Assembly: GCF_900100265.1 (NCBI RefSeq)
Contig: NZ_LT629696.1
Coordinates: forward strand, 1,860,001-1,924,000
From: Leifsonia sp. 466MF
GTDB taxonomy: Bacteria; Actinomycetota; Actinomycetes; Actinomycetales; Microbacteriaceae
Reading direction: 5' to 3'
DNA length: 64,000 nucleotides
Position 1 is the first letter of the stretch, and every line of letters starts with the position of its first letter. Shown here piece after piece: positions 9,435-18,965 of this stretch. The translations under genes were made by a program, and so were the position numbers. The notes beneath the pieces are model-generated. The model searched no databases, was not told the DNA's origin, and was given only the letters and a program-made list of their open reading frames with translations.

Positions 9435-9466
9435 CCCCTCCCCGTCCCTTCCGTCGCTCCGCTCAT

Positions 9467-9544
9467 CCCCCACCGTCGAGTCCGCGAACTTTGCACGCTC
9501 GGTCGGCGTGCCGTGTGCAAAGTTCGCGGACTCGACGGTGGGGG
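9467..9544. repeat. Palindromic extragenic repeat, family A copy 1
   Basis: Arms 9467-9496 and 9515-9544 are perfect 30-base inverted complements around an 18-base loop. The core is CCGTCGAGTCCGCGAA followed by CTTTGCAC. It lies between two convergent genes and could stop transcription from both sides, although it lacks a T-run. Family members also lie at 18249-18314 and 48493-48578. Confidence 0.9.
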
Positions 9545-9562
9545 TAGCGAGCAGGAGAGGGG

Positions 9563-10036
9563 CTAGGCGAGGGTGAGGGTTTCGGGGACGTGGTGAACGG
9601 GGAAGTTCACGCTCGCGGCGATGAAGCACTTCTCGGAGGCAGGACGGTGCAGAGACGCCGCGAGGTCCGCCTGAGCGGGATCGGCGATCGTCACGCGCGG
9701 GTGCAGCGTCACCTCGGTGAAGTGGCCGCCGCCGTTGCCCGTCTGCTCCATGGTCCCGGTCGCGGCGTCGGTGTAGCCCACGACGACGACACCGGCGCCC
9801 GCCGCTTCGGCGAGGTAGCTCAGCATGTGGCACTGCGCGAGGGCGGAGAGCAGCAGCTCCTCCGGGTTCCAGCGGTCGCGGTCGCCGAAGAACACGCGAT
9901 CCGCCGACCCCTCGATGGGGAGCTTGCCCTCGGCGCTCACGACATGGTCGCGCCCGTAGTCTTTGTAGCCGCTGGTGCCCGTCCCGCGGTTGCCGGTCCA
10001 CTGCAGGTCGATCGCGTACGCGTGCTCGAGCTTCAT
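9563..10036 (-). CDS. OsmC/Ohr family protein
   Basis: OsmC-family proteins are thiol-dependent peroxidases that protect against organic hydroperoxides. The 157-residue protein has the two conserved cysteines, in ALAQCHMLSYL (near residue 91) and SEKCFIAA (near 137), and the family layout with NPEELLLSALAQC. It is more like the OsmC-like subgroup found singly in actinobacteria than classical Ohr. It is divergent from the second gabT with a gap of 31 bp, so the two promoters must overlap. Confidence 0.88.
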   Translation of the reverse strand: MKLEHAYAIDLQWTGNRGTGTSGYKDYGRDHVVSAEGKLPIEGSADRVFFGDRDRWNPEELLLSALAQCHMLSYLAEAAGAGVVVVGYTDAATGTMEQTGNGGGHFTEVTLHPRVTIADPAQADLAASLHRPASEKCFIAASVNFPVHHVPETLTLA

Positions 10037-10067
10037 GCTCCGATTCTCGCACCGCCGCTAGACTCAG

Positions 10068-11435
10068 ATGACCATGACTGACACCGTGAGCACCCCCGCG
10101 CCCGTCTTCTCCGTTCCACAAGAACGTCGCATCGTCACGGCCGTACCCGGCCCCAAATCGCAGGAGCTGCACCAGCGACGCCTGGCCGTCGTACCGACCG
10201 GCGTCTCCTCGGCGCTGCCCGTGTACATCGCGCGCGCCAACGGCGCCATCCTGGTCGACGTGGACGGCAACCAGTTCGTCGACTTCGGCGCCGGCATCGG
10301 GGTCACCACCGTGGGCCACACCGAGACCGCGGTCGTGGAGGCCGCGGCGGGCCAGCTGCAGGACGTCATCCACACGCTCTTCACCATCACGCCGTACGAG
10401 GAGTACGTGCGCGTCGCCGAACTCCTCGCCGAGCACACCCCCGGCGACCACGCGAAGAAGACCGTGCTGGTCAACTCGGGCGCCGAGGCTGTCGAGAACG
10501 GCGTGAAGATCGCGCGCAAGTTCACCGGCCGCCGGGCCGTCGCTGTGCTGGACCACGCCTACCACGGCCGCACCAACCTCACGATGGCCATGAACTACAA
10601 GGCCATGCCGTACGCGACCGGCTTCGGCCCGTTCGCCGGCGACGTCTATCACGCGCCGAACTCGTACCCGTACCGCGACGGTCTCAGCGGCGCCGAGGCG
10701 GCCGCGCGGACGATCGCGTACCTCGAGAAGGTCGTCGGCGCCTCCGACCTGGCCTGCCTCGTCGCCGAGCCGATCCAGGGCGAGGGCGGCTTCATCGTCC
10801 CGGCCGAGGGCTACCTCTCGGCCCTGCAGGACTGGTGCACGGCCAACGGCGTCGTCTTCATCGCCGATGAGATTCAGAGCGGGATGGCGCGCACCGGAGC
10901 CTTCTACGCCAGCGAGCACTTCGGCGTCGTCCCTGACCTGGTCCTCAGCGCGAAGGGCATCGCCGGCGGTCTGCCGCTCGCCGCCGTCACCGGCCGCGCC
11001 GAGATCATGGACTCCGCCCAGCCGGGCGGACTCGGCGGAACGTTCGGCGGCAACCCCGTCGCCGCGGCCGCCGCCGTCGCCGTCTTCGAGACGATCGAGC
11101 GCAACGACCTCCTCGCCGAGGCCCGCCGCATCGAGAGCGCGCTCAAGCCGGCGCTCGAGAAGCTGCAGCAGAAGTACGACATCATCGGCGACGTCCGCGG
11201 CATCGGCGCGATGATCGCCGTGGAGCTCGTCAAGCCCGGCACCGCGCAGACGACCAAGGAGCCCAACCCCGAGGCCGTCAACGCGATCATCCAGGCGGCG
11301 GCGCAGCAGGGCATCTTGTTCCTCAACGCCGGGACCTGGGGCAACGTCCTCCGCTTCCTGCCCAGCCTGGCCGTCTCCGACGAGCTCATCGCCGACGCCG
11401 TGTCGGTGATCGACGACGCCATCGCCGCACTGTGA
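10068..11435 (+). CDS. gabT: 4-aminobutyrate--2-oxoglutarate transaminase (second copy)
   Basis: Class III PLP aminotransferase of 455 residues, closely similar along its length to the product of 4548-5885 (both begin with FSVPQ, then TAVPGP or TELPGP). The cofactor loop is VNSGAEAVENGVK, the PLP aspartate is Asp267 (FIADEIQSG) and the Schiff-base lysine is Lys296 (SAKGIAGG). It probably converts GABA to succinate semialdehyde. A second in-frame ATG lies 6 bases on. Its stop overlaps the GTG of the asparaginase gene (GTGA), so the two are translationally coupled. Confidence 0.92.
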   Translation: MTMTDTVSTPAPVFSVPQERRIVTAVPGPKSQELHQRRLAVVPTGVSSALPVYIARANGAILVDVDGNQFVDFGAGIGVTTVGHTETAVVEAAAGQLQDVIHTLFTITPYEEYVRVAELLAEHTPGDHAKKTVLVNSGAEAVENGVKIARKFTGRRAVAVLDHAYHGRTNLTMAMNYKAMPYATGFGPFAGDVYHAPNSYPYRDGLSGAEAAARTIAYLEKVVGASDLACLVAEPIQGEGGFIVPAEGYLSALQDWCTANGVVFIADEIQSGMARTGAFYASEHFGVVPDLVLSAKGIAGGLPLAAVTGRAEIMDSAQPGGLGGTFGGNPVAAAAAVAVFETIERNDLLAEARRIESALKPALEKLQQKYDIIGDVRGIGAMIAVELVKPGTAQTTKEPNPEAVNAIIQAAAQQGILFLNAGTWGNVLRFLPSLAVSDELIADAVSVIDDAIAAL

Positions 11436-12451
11436 GCGCCGAGCCGCACGCAGGAGCGTCACCCGCGGTCTTCAGCACCGCTGAGTCCGTCGAGCTCGCC
11501 ATCGTCGAGCGCAGCAGGTTCGTCGAGTCGCGGCACGCCGGTTCGGCGGTCGTGCTCGGGCCTGACGGTGACATCGTCCGCACCCTCGGCGCTCCCGACA
11601 AGCCGGTCTTCCCGCGCTCGAGCATGAAGCCGTTCCAGGCGGTCGCCGTCATGGGCGCGGGTGTTCCGCTGGAGGGTGCGAGCGCCGTGCTCGCCACCGC
11701 CAGCCACGCGGGCACCCCGGCGCACCTGTCCGTGGTGCGCAAGCTGCTCGCGCAGGCGCAGCTCACCGAGGACGCGCTCCGCTGCCCCGCCGACTGGCCG
11801 CTCGACACGGCCGCCCGCGATGAGCTGGTCCGCGCCGGGGAGCACAAGCATCCGCTGTACATGAACTGCTCCGGCAAGCATGCCGCGATGCTGCTCGCCT
11901 GCCGGGTGAACGGCTGGCCGACCGAGAGCTACCTCGATCCGCAGCATCCCATGCAGCAGCACATCCGCGACACGGTCGAGCGGTTCACCGGCGAGAAGGT
12001 CGTCGCGACCGGGATCGATGGATGCGGCGCGCCCGTGCACGCCATGTCGCTGCTGTCGCTCGCTCGCGGCATCCAGCGCATTGCGACCGCGTCGGAGGGC
12101 TCCCCGTTCGCCCTGTTCCGGAACGCGGCGCTGCTGAAGAACGCGGTGCTCGCCGACGGCTGGGCGATCGACGGACCGGGGCGGGCGAACACCGTCGTCA
12201 TCGACGAGCTCGGCGTCTTCGCGAAGGGCGGGGCGGAGGGCGTGATGGTCATGGCCGCGCCCGACGGCACGACCGTGACGCTGAAGGTGCTCGACGGCAG
12301 CCTGCGGGCCGCATCCATCGTCGCCCTGCGTCTGCTCGCCGACGCCGGCGCGCTCTCGCACGACGACGTCGACCGCGTCGCACCGAAGCTCGACCTCGCC
12401 GTCCTCGGCCGCGGCGAGCCCGTCGGCGCCATCCGCCCCTCCTACGCCTGA
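11432..12451 (+). CDS. L-asparaginase II family protein
   Basis: This 339-residue protein belongs to the asparaginase II family, which hydrolyses L-asparagine to aspartate and ammonia and is unrelated to the E. coli enzymes. Marks are RSSMKPFQA, ATASHAGTPAHL, MNCSGKHAAML and GIDGCGAPVHAMSL. The GTG start overlaps the gabT stop by 4 bases. The pair suggests nitrogen release from amides and omega-amino acids. The activity is inferred from the family; glutaminase side activity is possible. Confidence 0.88.
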   Translation: MSAEPHAGASPAVFSTAESVELAIVERSRFVESRHAGSAVVLGPDGDIVRTLGAPDKPVFPRSSMKPFQAVAVMGAGVPLEGASAVLATASHAGTPAHLSVVRKLLAQAQLTEDALRCPADWPLDTAARDELVRAGEHKHPLYMNCSGKHAAMLLACRVNGWPTESYLDPQHPMQQHIRDTVERFTGEKVVATGIDGCGAPVHAMSLLSLARGIQRIATASEGSPFALFRNAALLKNAVLADGWAIDGPGRANTVVIDELGVFAKGGAEGVMVMAAPDGTTVTLKVLDGSLRAASIVALRLLADAGALSHDDVDRVAPKLDLAVLGRGEPVGAIRPSYA

Positions 12452-12459
12452 CGCCCCGC

Positions 12460-12527
12460 GCCAACAGCTCCTGAGTTTTTCCGCCCGACACGCCAGTGCG
12501 GAGGCGAAAAACTCAGGAGCTGTTGGC
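12460..12527. repeat. Palindromic extragenic repeat, family B copy 1
   Basis: Arms 12460-12480 and 12507-12527 are perfect 21-base inverted complements (GCCAACAGCTCCTGAG then T5) around a 26-base loop that starts CCGCCCGACACGCC. It lies between the convergent asparaginase and potC genes. The T-run is at the loop end of the stem, unlike a classical intrinsic terminator. The second copy is at 42683-42750. Confidence 0.9.
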
Positions 12528-12537
12528 TTGGGACAGA

Positions 12538-13389
12538 TTATTGGCGGGCCAGGCGCTTGGCTCGGGCGGCGGCGGTCAGCTGCGAGATCAGCACCACGAG
12601 GATCGTCAGGATGAAGACGGCGCTCGCGATCACGTTCGCCTGGGCCGGGATGCCACGAGAAGCCGCGATGTAGATGTACATCGGGAACGTGGTCACCGCA
12701 CCGGCGTTGAAGTTCGTGATGATGAAGTCGTCGAAGCTGAGCGAGAACGACAGCAGCGCCGCCGACGCGATGCCCGGGAGAAGCAGCGGGAACGTGATCC
12801 GCCAGAACACGGCGTTCGGCGACCCGTACAGGTCGCGCCCCGCCTCCTCCAGGGCCGGATCGAGCGACGCGACGCGCGCCTTCACCGTCACCACGACGAA
12901 GCTGATGCAGAACATCACGTGCGCGATGATGATCGTCATGAAGCCCTTGTTGACCCCGAGGCTGAGGAACTGCGCCGCGAGTCCGGCACCGAGCACGACC
13001 TCCGGGCTCGCCATCGGGAGGAACAGCAGGAGGCTGGTCTGCGACCGGAAACGGAACCGGTAGCGCATCAGGGCGATCGCGATCATCGTGCCGAGCACCG
13101 TCGCGACCACGGTCGAGATGATGCCGATGATGATGCTCGCCATGAACGCGTCGCAGATCCCGGCCGCGTCGCACACGTTCGTCCAGTTGCGCAGGGTGAA
13201 TCCGCGCCACGCGATGTTGTTCTTGATCGCGTCGTTGAACGAGAACACGAACGTGTAGATGATCGGGATGAGCAGGAAGGCGAGCGCGAGGAACGCGTAG
13301 ACGCCGAGCCCGATCCCCTTGTACCGCCGCCGGCCCTTGGTGGCACTGGGCGGGGTGCTCGTGTCGGTGGGTGTCGCCATCGTGGTCAC
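12538..13389 (-). CDS. potC: Spermidine/putrescine ABC transporter permease PotC
   Basis: Inner-membrane permease of the polyamine importer, 283 residues from GTG 13389. It has about six membrane segments, a cytosolic Thr/Ser/Arg-rich start, and the EAA loop as EEAGRDLYGSPNAVFWRIT, which contacts the ATPase. The GTG overlaps the potB stop (GTGA) and has GGAGGAG five bases upstream, so I prefer it to the ATG at 13380. It is the last gene of the potD-A-B-C operon, and a palindromic repeat follows its stop. Confidence 0.9.
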   Translation of the reverse strand: MTTMATPTDTSTPPSATKGRRRYKGIGLGVYAFLALAFLLIPIIYTFVFSFNDAIKNNIAWRGFTLRNWTNVCDAAGICDAFMASIIIGIISTVVATVLGTMIAIALMRYRFRFRSQTSLLLFLPMASPEVVLGAGLAAQFLSLGVNKGFMTIIIAHVMFCISFVVVTVKARVASLDPALEEAGRDLYGSPNAVFWRITFPLLLPGIASAALLSFSLSFDDFIITNFNAGAVTTFPMYIYIAASRGIPAQANVIASAVFILTILVVLISQLTAAARAKRLARQ

Positions 13390-14306
13390 AGCAGCTCCTC
13401 CGTCCCACTCCGTCGCACGTACACGCCGACGATCACGAGGATGACGGCCATCAGCACGACCGACATCGCCGCCGCCGTCGGATAGTTCTGCAGCACGAGG
13501 AAGTTGCTCTCGATGACGTTTCCGATCATCGAGGTGTCGGCGGCGCCGAGGAAGTCCTGCGATGCGTTGATGTAGTCGCCGGCCGCCGGGATGAACGTGA
13601 GCAGCGTCCCGGAGACGATGCCCGGCATCGACAGCGGCACGGTGACCTTGCGGAAGGTCGTCCACGGGCTCGCGTACAGGTCCTGTCCGGCCTCGAGCAG
13701 CCGGATGTCCAGCCGCTCGAGCGTGGAGTAGAGCGGGAGGCACATGAACGGGATGAAGTTGTACGTCAGACCGAAGATCACCGAGAACGGTGTGCCGGTG
13801 ATGTGCGCGTCCGGGGGCAGGATCGACACCGCTTTGAGCGAGCTGGCGATCCAGCCGTCATCGCTGAGGATGGCCTTCCAGGCGAGCGTCCGCAGCAGGA
13901 AGCTGATGAAGAACGGCGCGATGACGAGGGTCATCAGCAGGTTCTGCAGCACGGGACGTCCGCGCATCTTCACCCCGATGAAGTACGCCAGCGGGTAGCT
14001 GATGAGCAGTGCGGCCGCGGTCGCGATCAGCGCGTAGACGAACGAGCGCAGTACCTGCGGCCAGTACTCGGCGAGCGAGTCGGTGTAATTGCTCCACTGG
14101 AACGCCGTCTGGTACTGCCCGATGTCGCCGTCGACCACCGGCGCCTGGAACGACGTGATGATCAGCGAGATCAGCGGGGTCAGGAAGAACAGGACGAGGT
14201 AGAGGACGCCGGGGAGGAGCAGGACGAGCGCGATGCCGCTCTTGCGGCGGACCGCGGGCTCCTGGTCCTGTGTCGGCGGCGCCCCCGTGAATGCGGCGAG
14301 GGCCAT
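13386..14306 (-). CDS. potB: Spermidine/putrescine ABC transporter permease PotB
   Basis: The 306-residue partner permease has an N-terminal cytosolic part, a first membrane helix (IALVLLLPGVLYLVLFFLTP), an extracellular loop and the EAA motif LEAGQDLYASPWTTFRKVT. It pairs with PotC to form the channel. Its stop overlaps the potC start and its start abuts the potA stop, so translation is likely coupled. Substrate is inferred from the PotABCD family; some members take up other cationic or opine-like compounds. Confidence 0.9.
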   Translation of the reverse strand: MALAAFTGAPPTQDQEPAVRRKSGIALVLLLPGVLYLVLFFLTPLISLIITSFQAPVVDGDIGQYQTAFQWSNYTDSLAEYWPQVLRSFVYALIATAAALLISYPLAYFIGVKMRGRPVLQNLLMTLVIAPFFISFLLRTLAWKAILSDDGWIASSLKAVSILPPDAHITGTPFSVIFGLTYNFIPFMCLPLYSTLERLDIRLLEAGQDLYASPWTTFRKVTVPLSMPGIVSGTLLTFIPAAGDYINASQDFLGAADTSMIGNVIESNFLVLQNYPTAAAMSVVLMAVILVIVGVYVRRSGTEELL

Positions 14307-15505
<1,199 letters not shown>

Positions 15506-15506
<1 letters not shown>

Positions 15507-16720
15507 CAGGCCCCCAGGATCACTTTCTGGAACGCCGCCTGGTACTTCTGCTCCTCGGCCGGGGTGAGCGACCGGAAGATCTTCACCTTCGACAGGGTCT
15601 CCTCGTCGGGGAAGATCAGCTGGTTGTCCGCGAGCTCCGGGTCGATCTTCGTGGCCGCCTCCTTGGCGCCCTCGACCGGGGTGATGTAGTTCACCCAGGC
15701 GGCGACCTCGGCCGCCACCTCCGGCTGGTAGTAGTAGTCGATCAGCTTCTCGGCGTTCGCCTTCTGCGACGAGCCGATCGGGATGACGAAGTTGTCGCTC
15801 CACAGGGTGCCGCCCGCCTCCGGGATGGCGAACTGCCAGTTGTCGCCGGCCTCGGCGTTGAGCTGGGTGATGTCGCCCGACCAGCAGATCGCGGCGAGGG
15901 TGTCGCCCGACTTGAGGTCGTTGAGGTACGAGTTGCCCTTGATGTTGCGGATCTGCCCGTTGCTCACCTGCTTGGTGATGGTGTCGATCCCCTTCTCGAA
16001 CTCCGCGTCGCTGAAGTCCTTCGAGATGTCGACGCCCTGCTGCATCAGGATGAGGCCCATCGTGTCGCGCATCTCGCTGAGCACACCGACCTTGCCCTTG
16101 AGCTCGGACTTCCAGAGGTCGTCGACCGACTTGAGGCCGCCCGGGAGCTTCTCCTTGTTCCAGCAGATGCCGGCGAATCCGCTCTGCCACGGGAGGGACT
16201 TCTTGCGTCCGGGGTCGAAGTCGACGTCCTGGAGGTTCGCCACCAGGTTCTTCTTGTTCGGGATGGCGGACTCGTCGAACGCCTGCACGTAGCCGAGGCG
16301 GATCCACCGGGCGATCATCCAGTCCGTCAGACAGACGGTGTCGGCGCCGATGTCCTTGCCGAGGGCGAGCTGGTCCTTCACCTTGGCGTAGTAGGTGTTG
16401 TTGTCGTCGACGGCGACGTCGTACTTGACCTTGAGGCCGCTCTGCTTCTCGAACGCCTCGAGCGTCGGATACTTGCCCGCGTCGTCCTGGTCGAGGTACG
16501 CCTGCCAGTTCGCCCAGGTGAGGGACTTGTCGGTGGCCGACTCGTCCTTGGCCGGAGTGGGCTTGCCGCTCGCTCCGCCCGTGGAGCAGGCGGCGAGGGC
16601 GAGGGCCGCAGCACCGGCTCCCGCACCAGCGAGGAGGCCGCGCCGCGTGAGCTGCGACGCACGCGCCGACTGCACGAGCTGACGGATCATCGGGTCTTGC
16701 GGAAGGTTGCTCGGTTTCAC
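15506..16720 (-). CDS. potD: Polyamine-binding lipoprotein PotD
   Basis: The substrate-binding protein of 404 residues starts at GTG 16720 with AAGGAG 8 bases upstream; ATG 16690 is an alternative. The N-terminus combines a twin-arginine signal (TRRGLLAG, Arg26-Arg27) with a lipobox LALAAC (Cys45), so it is probably exported folded by Tat and then lipidated. The body shows the PotD/F fold: TWANWQAYLDQD, AAICWSGDITQL, EKLIDYYYQPEV. It is the first gene of the importer operon and its promoter lies in the 398-bp gap shared with ald. Confidence 0.92.
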
Positions 16721-17118
16721 TGGAGTGCTCCTTGGGGGATCGAACTCGGACCACGGGCGACGGCGCTTTGGGCGGCACACCGATGTGCCGTCGCGGTGGA
16801 CCCGATCCTGACACACAACCGTCGCGATCCGCATCAGAAAGTGGCCGGATCGTCCATTCGGAAACACAATCTTTACGAAATCCGTGCCGGATCGGTCGAA
16901 TCGCCCGGGAAACCGCAGACCGGGTGTTCTGCCGCGACGAGTGGATGACGAGGGGATGCTGCCGAGCGGCCGCGCGATGCCGGCGCTGCGGAAACCGTCT
17001 GCGAGATGGCCGTCCGTCCGCGAAATCAGCACCGCTTCATCCAGAATTCAGTCGAAATCCTCCGTGAACCCCGCTATGGTGAGAGCGAACCACCACGTCG
17101 AAGTGTCGAAGGAGCCCC
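16721..17118. promoter_or_regulatory. 398-bp divergent control region between potD and ald
   Basis: No gene is supported here. The base composition drops in the middle (around 16850-16890, with AAACACAATCTTTACGAAAT). The nonamer GCCGGATCG occurs at 16844-16852 and 16886-16894, exactly 42 bp apart (four helical turns), which could be paired operator sites for the importer or ald. AAGGAG lies 8 bp before the potD GTG, and GAAGGAG just before the ald ATG. The sites are a visual call only. Confidence 0.4.
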
Positions 17119-18234
17119 ATGAAGGTCGCGATCCCCCGCGAGATCAAGAACAACGAGTTCCGGGTGGCGATCACGCCGGCCGGTGTGCACGACCTGGTCG
17201 GCGCCGGTCACGAGGTCTTCGTCGAGTCCGGCGCGGGCGTCGGGTCGTCGATCCCGGACGAGCTGTACGTCGGAGCCGGCGCGACCATCCTGCCGGACGC
17301 CGCCGCCACCTGGGCCGCCGGCGACCTGATCCTCAAGGTCAAGGAGCCGATCGAGAGCGAGTACGGCTACTTCCGGCCGGGGCTCGTGCTCTTCACCTAC
17401 CTGCACCTCGCGGCCGACGAAGCCCTCACCCGTGCGCTGATCGACGGCGGCGTGACCGCCATCGCCTACGAGACGGTGCAGCTGCCGACCCGTGCCCTCC
17501 CCCTGCTCGCCCCGATGAGCGAGGTCGCCGGACGACTCGCGCCCATCGTCGGCGCCAACACCATGCTGAAGCCGAACGGCGGCCCCGGCCTGCTCGTCCC
17601 CGGCGTCCCGGGCACGCACCCGGCGGTCGTGACCGTGCTCGGCGGCGGCGTCGCGGGCACGAACGCCATCTCGGTCGCCGTCGGCCTGGGTGCTGAGGTC
17701 ACGGTGCTCGACACCAACATCCAGCGCCTCCGCGAGCTCGACGCCCTCTACGCGGGCCGGATCAAGACGATCGCGTCGAACAGCTTCGAGATCGACAAGG
17801 CGGTCGTCGCCTCCGACCTCGTCATCGGCTCGGTGCTCGTGCCCGGTGCGAAGGCGCCGAAACTCGTCACCAACGAGATGGTCTCGCGGATGAAGGCGGG
17901 CAGCGTCCTCGTGGACATCGCCGTGGACCAGGGCGGCTGCTTCGAGGACTCGCACCCGACCACGCACGCCGACCCGACGTTCACGGTGCACCAGTCGCTG
18001 TTCTACTGCGTCGCGAACATGCCGGGTGCGGTCCCCCACACCTCCACGTACGCGCTGACCAACGCGACGCTCCCCTACGCCCGGGCGATCGCGAACCGCG
18101 GCTGGCAGGAGGCGCTGCGGGCGGACGCATCCCTCGCGCTCGGCCTCAACGTCCACGACGGTCACGTCACGAACGAGGGCGTCGCCTCGGCGCACGGCCT
18201 CGACTCGCTCCCCGTCGCCGACGCCCTCGCCTGA
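17119..18234 (+). CDS. ald: Alanine dehydrogenase
   Basis: Ald interconverts L-alanine and pyruvate plus ammonia with NAD. The 371-residue protein starts [20 protein letters not shown] and keeps the catalytic Lys75 (LKVKEP) and His96 (YLHLAAD) at the numbers used for the well-studied enzymes. The Rossmann glycine motif [11 protein letters not shown] lies near residue 175 and the active-site Asp is in [13 protein letters not shown] (about 270). GAAGGAG stands 5 bp before the ATG. It is monocistronic and divergent from the polyamine importer. Confidence 0.96.
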   Translation: MKVAIPREIKNNEFRVAITPAGVHDLVGAGHEVFVESGAGVGSSIPDELYVGAGATILPDAAATWAAGDLILKVKEPIESEYGYFRPGLVLFTYLHLAADEALTRALIDGGVTAIAYETVQLPTRALPLLAPMSEVAGRLAPIVGANTMLKPNGGPGLLVPGVPGTHPAVVTVLGGGVAGTNAISVAVGLGAEVTVLDTNIQRLRELDALYAGRIKTIASNSFEIDKAVVASDLVIGSVLVPGAKAPKLVTNEMVSRMKAGSVLVDIAVDQGGCFEDSHPTTHADPTFTVHQSLFYCVANMPGAVPHTSTYALTNATLPYARAIANRGWQEALRADASLALGLNVHDGHVTNEGVASAHGLDSLPVADALA

Positions 18235-18248
18235 GCCCGGCTAGCCCG

Positions 18249-18314
18249 CCGTCGAGTACGCAAAGACTGCACGGAATCCCGCTCGGGACCGTGCAGTTTT
18301 TGCGTACTCGACGG
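18249..18314. repeat. Palindromic extragenic repeat, family A copy 2
   Basis: Arms 18249-18274 and 18289-18314 (26 bases each, one mismatch) surround a 14-base loop. The core CCGTCGAGTACGCAAA links it to the copies at 9467-9544 and 48493-48578. It lies between the convergent ald and FHA genes. Confidence 0.88.
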
Positions 18315-18356
18315 GGGGACAGAGAGGGCGGGGACGGAGAGCGCGGACGGAACGGG

Positions 18357-18965
18357 TCAGGAGACGTCGAACCAGTGGTCGCCGATTTCTACGCGGGTGC
18401 CGCGGGTGACGCGGTAGCGGCGGCCGGCCTCGCACTGGCGGGCCACGCCGCCGAGGGGATGCGCGATCGTGCCGTTGCCGGAGTAGCGGTCGCAGATCCA
18501 CAGTTCGTCGCCCTCGAGGCCGAACTCGAGGTGGGTCTTTGAGACGCTGCGCCCGGGGTCCGAGACCACCACGAGCTGGTCGATGTGCTCCCCCGGCTGC
18601 GTGATCGGGCGGCGGCCGATGAGCCCGGAACCCGACACCTCCACGACATCGCCGGTCGAGAAGCTCAGCGTGTACGCCCGCTGTGCCGGCTTGTGCGCCG
18701 GCGGGGCCTCCTCCGCGGGCACGATCGTCATCGCCTGCGTCGGCGGGAGGCCGTCCTCATCCAGGAGGACATCCTCCGGAAAGCGTCCGGCGACCGCAGG
18801 GGCGGGTCGCGACTCGGCGAGGCGGTCGGAGATGATCGACGTGTCGGATGGACGCGGGTCGGCGATCTCGGGAGCGCGCACGCGAGAGGACGTGACCGAG
18901 CTGCCGCACAGCGGGCAGAACAGCGTGCCCTCGGCCAGCTCCGCTCCGCACACCCGACAGTTCAT
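18357..18965 (-). CDS. Zinc-ribbon FHA-domain protein
   Basis: The 202-residue protein has an N-terminal zinc ribbon (Cys3, Cys6, Cys17, Cys20 in CRVC and CPLC), a flexible middle and an FHA domain over roughly residues 105-202 (LIGRRPI, SVSKTHLEF, CDRYSGNGTI). FHA domains bind phosphothreonine, so it is a likely reader of the kinase encoded upstream. Its ATG overlaps the stop of the transglutaminase-like gene (ATGA). It is the last gene of the eight-gene minus-strand operon. Confidence 0.88.
   Translation of the reverse strand: MNCRVCGAELAEGTLFCPLCGSSVTSSRVRAPEIADPRPSDTSIISDRLAESRPAPAVAGRFPEDVLLDEDGLPPTQAMTIVPAEEAPPAHKPAQRAYTLSFSTGDVVEVSGSGLIGRRPITQPGEHIDQLVVVSDPGRSVSKTHLEFGLEGDELWICDRYSGNGTIAHPLGGVARQCEAGRRYRVTRGTRVEIGDHWFDVS

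Noticed and set aside
9467..9544. Classical rho-independent terminator
   Set aside because: No T-run follows either arm, and the sequence recurs elsewhere, so it was listed as a repeat with a possible stop function.
12538..13743. A 401-codon version of potC starting inside potB
   Set aside because: The GTG at 13389 has an ideal ribosome site and overlaps the potB stop; the extra N-terminal part is a shadow of potB.
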